From: CAIWHR01 sp963846855
GTDB lineage: Bacteria; Pseudomonadota; Gammaproteobacteria; Burkholderiales; Casimicrobiaceae
Length of the DNA stretch: 64,000 nucleotides
Direction of reading: 5' to 3'
NCBI GenBank assembly: GCA_963846855.1
Contig: CAWJXK010000007.1
Coordinates: forward strand, 372,001 to 436,000
In this document: positions 55,970-64,000 of the stretch, piece after piece
Position numbering within the stretch: the first letter of the stretch is position 1
How the letters are laid out: every line of letters begins with the position of its first letter
Position numbers and translations under genes: made by a program
Notes under the pieces: generated by a model
What the model was told of the DNA's origin: nothing
The model's input: the letters and a program-made list of their open reading frames with translations, nothing else
Database searches by the model: none

Positions 55970-56338
55970 ATGAAATCAGCAACTGACAGGATCTCGAACC
56001 AGCTTTTCGGCGGTGTATTCGGCGTCATCGCCGACGCCCTCGGCAAAACCCACCGTTTTCTCCCCTCCTCGCCGGCGTCCAGCGGTGAGCATCCCGCTGC
56101 TGCTGCGATCGGGGGCGGGATGACGTCTCGTCTGGGCGGCTGGCTGCTGCGTCGGCAGATGGATGGAATGGCGCCTGCGCTGGCCCGGTCCCAGGACGTG
56201 TTCGACCGCCTCGACCAATGGATGTGGCGCCAGCATACGCGCGAGGTCGAATCCTATCTCGCCAAGTCCGAGGACATCTTCGATCTCGAGCGCCGCATGA
56301 AGGCCCTCGAACGCGGTCCCGCAGCCGGGATTTTCTGA
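55970..56338 (+). CDS. DUF3563-like small protein
   Basis: 122 residues. The C-terminal part (RQHTREVESYLAKSEDIFDLERRMKALER, quoted here only as its key words ESYLAKS, DIFDLERRM, ALER) resembles DUF3563 proteins, common in Burkholderia and of unknown function. The N-terminal ~70 residues are Gly/Ala/Ser-rich with a weakly hydrophobic segment (LFGGVFGVIADAL). No signal peptide is clear. Divergent from lysR with 199 nt between. Confidence 0.6.
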   Translation: MKSATDRISNQLFGGVFGVIADALGKTHRFLPSSPASSGEHPAAAAIGGGMTSRLGGWLLRRQMDGMAPALARSQDVFDRLDQWMWRQHTREVESYLAKSEDIFDLERRMKALERGPAAGIF

Positions 56339-56823
56339 CGGGAGACTTCGCGGGATGTGAGTACCCGCTGACTTCAGGGCCGCAGGCGGCCTCTCCCTCC
56401 ATGACGGCGCAAAAGCGGGGTGAAAACCAACTCCGGCGCCCCCTACGCTTTGCCTGGGCTTGCGATCCAGGAATCGTCCGCGCGGCGCATCCTGATTGCG
56501 CGCCGCAGCACGGGTTGACGCTCGAATGATTATCTCGTTATAATTGCAGTCTTTTCGCCCCCCGGACGCCTTGACATCGCGACCGGCATGCCGCACGGGG
56601 CGCGCGTACCCGGCCGTCCCATGGCGAATGAGCAATCGTGGGGTCTGCCGTGGCGCAAGAAGGGTGGCCCGGGTTGGCGCTGAAATGCGCCGCGACGCGG
56701 GCCACTTTGATTTCTCGAAGGGTATGCGAGAAGCGCGGGAGAGTGTTTCGCGCGAAGTGGTTTCGCCAAGCGAACAGCCTGCTGCCGCGCGAAGCGTGCG
56801 GCGGCACGAAACGGACAATCAGG
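56339..56823. other. str operon leader region
   Basis: 485 nt with no gene that I can support. It holds the promoter at 56515-56544 and about 270 nt of untranslated leader before rpsL, including the dyad GCGCCGC/GCGGCGC region near 56482-56506 upstream of the promoter. The long leader could be a regulatory element. Confidence 0.55.
56515..56544 (+). promoter_or_regulatory. Near-consensus sigma70 promoter of the str operon
   Basis: TTGACG (56515-56520), 18-nt spacer, then TATAAT (56539-56544), a perfect -10. Start of transcription expected near 56551. The strongest promoter-like sequence in the window, as expected for rpsL-rpsG-fusA-tuf. Confidence 0.85.
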
Positions 56824-57201
56824 ATGCCAACCATCAATCAGCTCGTGCGGAAGGGCCGTGCCCCGGCCGTATCGAAAAGCAAGGTGCCGGCGCTCCAGCA
56901 GAGCCCGCAGAAGCGCGGCGTGTGCACTCGTGTTTACGTCACGACCCCGAAGAAGCCGAACTCGGCGCTGCGCAAGGTCGCGAAGGTCCGCCTCACCAAC
57001 GGCTTCGAGGTGATCAGCTACATCGGCGGCGAGGGACACAACCTGCAGGAGCACTCGGTCGTACTGATCCGCGGCGGCCGCGTGAAGGACCTGCCGGGCG
57101 TGCGCTACCACATGGTTCGCGGCAGCCTCGACACCGCAGGCGTCAAGGACCGCAAGCAGGCGCGGTCGAAGTACGGCGCGAAGAAGCCGAAGGCCGCGTA
57201 A
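56824..57201 (+). CDS. rpsL: 30S ribosomal protein S12
   Basis: 125 residues. Lys43 (in TTPKKPNSALRK) and Lys88 (GGRVKDLPGVRYH) are the streptomycin-sensitive wild-type residues. Decoding-centre protein. ATG 56824 follows CAGG; a long open frame upstream is leader, not protein. Confidence 0.97.
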   Translation: MPTINQLVRKGRAPAVSKSKVPALQQSPQKRGVCTRVYVTTPKKPNSALRKVAKVRLTNGFEVISYIGGEGHNLQEHSVVLIRGGRVKDLPGVRYHMVRGSLDTAGVKDRKQARSKYGAKKPKAA

Positions 57202-57240
57202 AGCGCGCCTCCGACCGGAACGTAGAGATTCGAGGACAAA

Positions 57241-57711
57241 ATGCCCCGTCGCAGAGAGATAGCCAAGCGCGAGATCCTGCCCGATCCCAAGTTCGGTTCG
57301 GGCGATGTCGCCAAATTCGTCAACGTGCTGATGACCGCCGGCAAGAAGTCGGTGGCGGAGCGCATCCTGTACGGCGCGTTCGAGTCGATCGCCAAGAAGG
57401 GCGGCAAGGATCCGCTCGAGATCTTCAACCAGGCGCTCGCGAACACGCGGCCGATGGTCGAGGTCAAGAGCCGCCGCGTCGGCGGCGCCAATTTCCAGGT
57501 TCCGGTCGAAGTCCGTCCCGTGCGGAGAATGGCGCTCGCGATGCGCTGGCTGCGCGAAGCGGCGCGCAAGCGCGGCGAGAAGTCGATGGGGCAGCGCCTC
57601 GCTGCCGAGCTGATCGAGGCCGCGGAAGGCCGCGGCGGCGCGGTGAAGAAGCGCGAGGAAGTTCACCGCATGGCCGAGGCCAACAAGGCGTTCAGCCACT
57701 TCCGGTTCTAG
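57241..57711 (+). CDS. rpsG: 30S ribosomal protein S7
   Basis: 156 residues, full length. PRRREIAKREILPDPKFGS start, VPVEVRPVRR and the C-terminal MAEANKAFSHFRF. Initiator of 3' domain assembly of the 30S subunit and, in E. coli, the autogenous regulator of the str operon. Confidence 0.97.
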   Translation: MPRRREIAKREILPDPKFGSGDVAKFVNVLMTAGKKSVAERILYGAFESIAKKGGKDPLEIFNQALANTRPMVEVKSRRVGGANFQVPVEVRPVRRMALAMRWLREAARKRGEKSMGQRLAAELIEAAEGRGGAVKKREEVHRMAEANKAFSHFRF

Positions 57712-57825
57712 CCGCGGCGAAGCCCCGGCGTCGCGCGTTCCCTGGTGCGCGCCGGCGCGCCGGCCCCGCGCCTTTCTCCCGACCCGACTCAAGAACAGAA
57801 CGCAAAACCTCTGACAGTGAACATC

Positions 57826-59919
<2,094 letters not shown>

Positions 59920-59953
59920 CGCAGTCTGACACTCCGATATCGAGGTAACTGAA

Positions 59954-61144
<1,191 letters not shown>

Positions 61145-61207
61145 TCGACTGTCCGGACCAGAGATGATTTTGCTGAAGGCCGAAAGCTGACAGCTGAGGA
61201 CTGAAAC

Positions 61208-61519
61208 GTGAACAACCAACGCATCCGCATACGGCTGAAGGCATTCGATTACAAGCTGATCGACCAGTCGGCAATGGAGATCGTCGAGACCGCGAAGCGC
61301 TCCGGCGCGGTCGTGCGCGGTCCGGTGCCGCTGCCGACCAAGATCGAGCGCTACGACGTCCTGCGCTCGCCGCACGTCAACAAGACGTCGCGCGACCAGT
61401 TCGAGATCCGCACGCACCTGCGGCTGATGGACATCATCGATCCGACCGACAAGACCGTCGATCAGCTGATGAAGCTCGACCTGCCCGCGGGCGTCGACGT
61501 CGAGATCAAGCTGCAATAG
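61208..61519 (+). CDS. rpsJ: 30S ribosomal protein S10 / NusE
   Basis: 103 residues from GTG 61208 (NNQRIRIRLKAFDYKLID). Also the NusE factor that bridges NusG and the ribosome. First gene of the S10 operon. Full length. Confidence 0.97.
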   Translation: MNNQRIRIRLKAFDYKLIDQSAMEIVETAKRSGAVVRGPVPLPTKIERYDVLRSPHVNKTSRDQFEIRTHLRLMDIIDPTDKTVDQLMKLDLPAGVDVEIKLQ

Positions 61520-61606
61520 GTGCGCGCGACGGACCGGCAATACTGAAGCAGTTCTCGCACGAGTCCGCGATCAATCGTAATCGCGGGCGTGGAAAGGAAG
61601 ACGAAA

Positions 61607-62263
61607 ATGTCATTCGGAATGGTAGGACGCAAGATCGGCATGACGCGGATCTTCACCGACGACGGCAGCTCCGTCCCGGTGACGGTGCTCGACGTCGCCA
61701 ACAACCGCGTCACGCAGATCAAGACGGCCGAGACCGACGGCTATTCGGCGGTCCAGGTCACCTTCGGCAAGCGCCGCGCGTCGCGCGTCGCGAAGCCGCA
61801 GGCCGGGCACCTCGCCAAGGCGGGTGTCGAGGCAGGTGAGCTGCTGCGCGAGTTTCCCATGGCGCCCGCGGAGATCGGCGAGCTCAAGGTCGGCGCGACA
61901 CTGGCCATCGACACCTTCAAGGTCGGCGAGATGGTCGACGTCACCGGCACGACGAAGGGCAAGGGCTTTTCCGGCGTCATCAAGCGCCACCACTTCAGCT
62001 CGAACCGCGCGTCGCACGGCAATTCGCGCTCGCACAACGTGCCGGGCTCGATCGGCATGGCGCAGGACCCTGGCCGCGTGTTTCCGGGCAAGCGGATGGC
62101 GGGGCAGCTCGGCAACGTCCGGCGCACCGCGCAGACGCTGACGGTCGTGCGGGTCGACGCGGAGCGCGGCCTGCTGCTGGTGAAGGGCTGCGTGCCCGGC
62201 GCCGACGGCGGTCACATCATCGTCCGCCCGGCCGTGAAGACGCCGGCGAAGAAGGGGGCCTGA
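61607..62263 (+). CDS. rplC: 50S ribosomal protein L3
   Basis: 218 residues from ATG 61607 with AAGGAAG about 6 nt upstream. GRKIGMTRIFTDDG start and the conserved loop GNSRSHNVPGSIG(M)AQDPGRV near the peptidyl-transferase centre. rplD begins 2 nt after its stop. Confidence 0.97.
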   Translation: MSFGMVGRKIGMTRIFTDDGSSVPVTVLDVANNRVTQIKTAETDGYSAVQVTFGKRRASRVAKPQAGHLAKAGVEAGELLREFPMAPAEIGELKVGATLAIDTFKVGEMVDVTGTTKGKGFSGVIKRHHFSSNRASHGNSRSHNVPGSIGMAQDPGRVFPGKRMAGQLGNVRRTAQTLTVVRVDAERGLLLVKGCVPGADGGHIIVRPAVKTPAKKGA

Positions 62264-62265
62264 CG

Positions 62266-62889
62266 ATGGATCTCAAGCTCATCGACGACAAGGGCCAGGC
62301 GGCTTCGACTGTCGCGGGTTCCGACGCGCTGTTCGCGCGCGACTACAACGAATCGCTGATTCATCAGCTCGTCACGGCGTATCAGGCGAACGCGCGCAGC
62401 GGCAATCGCGCGCAGAAGGGTCGCGCCGACGTCAACAAGTCGCACAAGAAGCCGTGGGCGCAGAAGGGCACCGGCCGCGCGCGCGCGGGCCAGGCGAACA
62501 GCCCGCTGTGGCGCGGCGGCGGCAAGATCTTCCCGAGCTCGCCCGACGAGAACTTCTCGCAGAAGATCAACCGCAAGATGTATCGCGCAGGCATCGCGTC
62601 GATCCTGTCGCAGCTGGTCCGCGAGGGACGCCTGTCGGTGATCGAGACGCTCGCGCTCGAGGCGCCGAAGACGCGGCTCTTCGCGCAGAAGATCAAGGCG
62701 CTGGGACTCACCGGCACCCTGCTGCTCGTGACCGACGCGCTGGACGACAACCTGTTCCTGTCCTCGCGCAATCTGCCCGACGTGCTGGTGCTCGAGGCGC
62801 GTGAGGTCGATCCGGTCAGCCTCGTCCGTTTCCACAACGTGCTGCTCACCAAGGCCGCCGTCGCGCAATTCGAGGAGATGCTGGCATGA
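62266..62889 (+). CDS. rplD: 50S ribosomal protein L4
   Basis: 207 residues. The tunnel loop (NKSHKKPWAQKGTGRARAG) and the globular C-terminus are intact. In E. coli L4 represses the S10 operon. Its stop overlaps the rplW start codon (ATGA at 62886-62889). Confidence 0.97.
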   Translation: MDLKLIDDKGQAASTVAGSDALFARDYNESLIHQLVTAYQANARSGNRAQKGRADVNKSHKKPWAQKGTGRARAGQANSPLWRGGGKIFPSSPDENFSQKINRKMYRAGIASILSQLVREGRLSVIETLALEAPKTRLFAQKIKALGLTGTLLLVTDALDDNLFLSSRNLPDVLVLEAREVDPVSLVRFHNVLLTKAAVAQFEEMLA

Positions 62890-63211
62890 CGCCACCGTCA
62901 GATACAACAGCGAGCGCCTCGCGGTCGTGCTGCTCGCGCCGGTGATCTCGGAGAAGGCGACGCAGATCGGCGAGAAGCACAACCAGATCATCTTCAAGGT
63001 GATCGCCGACGCGACCAAGCCCGAAGTGAAGGCCGCCGTCGAGGCGATGTGGAAGGTCGAGGTCGACAGCGTGCAGATCGCCAACGTCGGCGGCAAGACC
63101 AAGCGCTTCGGCCGCTTCACGGGTCGCCGTCGCGGCTGGAAGAAGGCTTACGTCTGCCTCAAGGCCGGCCAGGAAATCAACTTCGGCGCGGAGAAACGGC
63201 GGGAGACCTAA
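62886..63211 (+). pseudogene. rplW: 50S ribosomal protein L23, frameshifted right after its start
   Basis: The expected start ATG 62886 overlaps the rplD stop, but the L23 body (SERLAVVLLAPVISEKATQ ... KTKRFGRFTGRR ... KKAYVCLKAGQEINF) lies one frame over. 62886-63211 is 326 nt, one base short of 109 codons. Inserting one base just after ATGAC would give M-T-A-T-V-R-Y-N-S-E-R-L, a normal L23 N-terminus. Since L23 is essential, a missing base in the sequence is far likelier than a broken gene. No alternative in-frame start upstream gives a sensible N-terminus. Confidence 0.85.
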
Positions 63212-63212
63212 C

Positions 63213-64000
63213 ATGCCTCTCCAAAAGGTAAAACCGACATCGCCCGGCCGGCGCGCGCTGGTCAAGGTCGTCCATCCGAACCTGCACAAGGGTCCGCCGG
63301 TGGATGCGCTGACCGAGAGCCAGAAGCGCGGCTCGGGCCGCAACAACAACGGCCACATCACGATGCGGCACAAGGGCGGCGGCCACAAGCAGCAGTACCG
63401 GATCGTCGACTTCCGCCGCAACAAGGATGGCATCGCCGCGAAGGTCGAGCGCCTCGAATACGACCCGAACCGAAGCGCGCACCTTGCGCTGCTGCTCTAC
63501 GCCGACGGCGAGCGCCGCTACATCATCGCGCCGCGCGGCATTACGGTCGGCACGCAGCTCGTCTCCGGCGCCGAGGCGCCGATCAAGCCGGGCAACTGCC
63601 TTCCGGTGCGCAACATTCCGGTCGGCACGACGGTGCATTGCATCGAGTTGCAGCCCGGCAAGGGCGCGCAGCTCGCGCGCTCGGCCGGCGCCGCCGTGCA
63701 GCTGCTCGCCCGCGAGGGTGCGTACGCGCAATTGCGGCTGCGCTCAGGCGAGATTCGCCGCGTTCACGTCGATTGCCGCGCGGTGATCGGCGAAGTCGGC
63801 AACGAGGAGCACAGCCTGCGCTCGATCGGCAAGGCGGGCGCCAACCGCTGGCGCGGCATCCGCCCGACAGTGCGCGGCATTTCGATGAATCCGGTCGACC
63901 ACCCGCACGGCGGCCGCACCAACGGCGGCGGCCATCCGGTGTCGCCGTGGGGCACGCCGACCAAGGGCTACAAGACGCGCAAGAACAAGCGCACTGACGC
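63213..64000 (+). CDS. rplB: 50S ribosomal protein L2, 3' end missing
   Basis: 262 codons from ATG 63213 (MPLQKVKPTSPGRR) to the window edge; L2 is about 275 residues, so only the last ~14 are missing. Contains SGRNNNGHITMRHKGGGHK, RWRGIRPTVRGISMNPVDHPHGG with the conserved His of the peptidyl-transferase region, and SPWGTPTKGYKTRKNK. Confidence 0.96.
   Translation, partial: MPLQKVKPTSPGRRALVKVVHPNLHKGPPVDALTESQKRGSGRNNNGHITMRHKGGGHKQQYRIVDFRRNKDGIAAKVERLEYDPNRSAHLALLLYADGERRYIIAPRGITVGTQLVSGAEAPIKPGNCLPVRNIPVGTTVHCIELQPGKGAQLARSAGAAVQLLAREGAYAQLRLRSGEIRRVHVDCRAVIGEVGNEEHSLRSIGKAGANRWRGIRPTVRGISMNPVDHPHGGRTNGGGHPVSPWGTPTKGYKTRKNKRTD

Overview
This is a GC-rich bacterial chromosome segment, most likely from a betaproteobacterium (Burkholderiales/Nitrosomonadales-like). 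The main support is the order tRNA-Tyr, tRNA-Gly, tRNA-Thr, tuf, tRNA-Trp, secE, nusG, rplKAJL, rpoBC, followed later by rpsL, rpsG, fusA, tuf, rpsJ, rplCDWB. RpoB (1366 aa) and RpoC (1407 aa) have proteobacterial lengths, and a DUF3563-like protein, a family common in Burkholderia, is present. I see no transposase, CRISPR array, phage gene or rRNA operon.

Layout. 1-4.5 kb: the 5' part of a hydrogenase-4/complex-I-like membrane subunit, metG, apbC and dcd. 4.5-9.2 kb: accessory genes (MFS carrier, a DUF1326 + DUF2182 pair, a tiny lipoprotein, a frameshifted alpha/beta hydrolase). 9.4-11.7 kb: a basic amino acid decarboxylase. 11.8-23.8 kb: what looks like a complete taurine dissimilation module. 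A minus-strand run encodes an aminotransferase, TauABC-type transporter and phosphate acetyltransferase. A plus-strand pair encodes alanine dehydrogenase and an Xsc-type sulfoacetaldehyde acetyltransferase. Between them lie an unknown small protein and a large cyclase-STAND-TPR signalling protein. 23.9-30.9 kb: the phosphate regulon pstSCAB-phoU-phoBR with a PhoB box before pstS. 30.9-33.8 kb: an iron-dependent alcohol dehydrogenase family gene (frameshifted) and a GMC oxidoreductase. 34.1-48.7 kb: tRNAs, tuf copy 1, secE-nusG, rplKAJL and rpoBC, closed by a strong terminator. 48.7-56.3 kb: an RND efflux operon, a LysR regulator with a clear palindromic site, and a DUF3563-like gene. 56.5-64 kb: the str operon behind a near-consensus promoter, leading into the S10 operon and running off the window inside rplB.

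How the genes work together. By family knowledge the taurine genes would import taurine, transaminate it to sulfoacetaldehyde, regenerate pyruvate from alanine, cleave sulfoacetaldehyde to acetyl phosphate and sulfite, and pass acetyl phosphate to acetyl-CoA. No sulfite oxidase or exporter and no GntR-type TauR is present. The pst/pho genes form a self-contained phosphate uptake and sensing unit.

Caveats. Five genes carry a single-base frameshift: the alpha/beta hydrolase, the cyclase-STAND gene, the Fe-ADH, tuf copy 1 and rplW. Two of these encode translation components, so sequencing or assembly indels are the likeliest cause. The two tuf copies have codon use unlike every neighbour. They are almost identical except for a short patch of clustered silent changes that coincides with the tuf1 frameshift.
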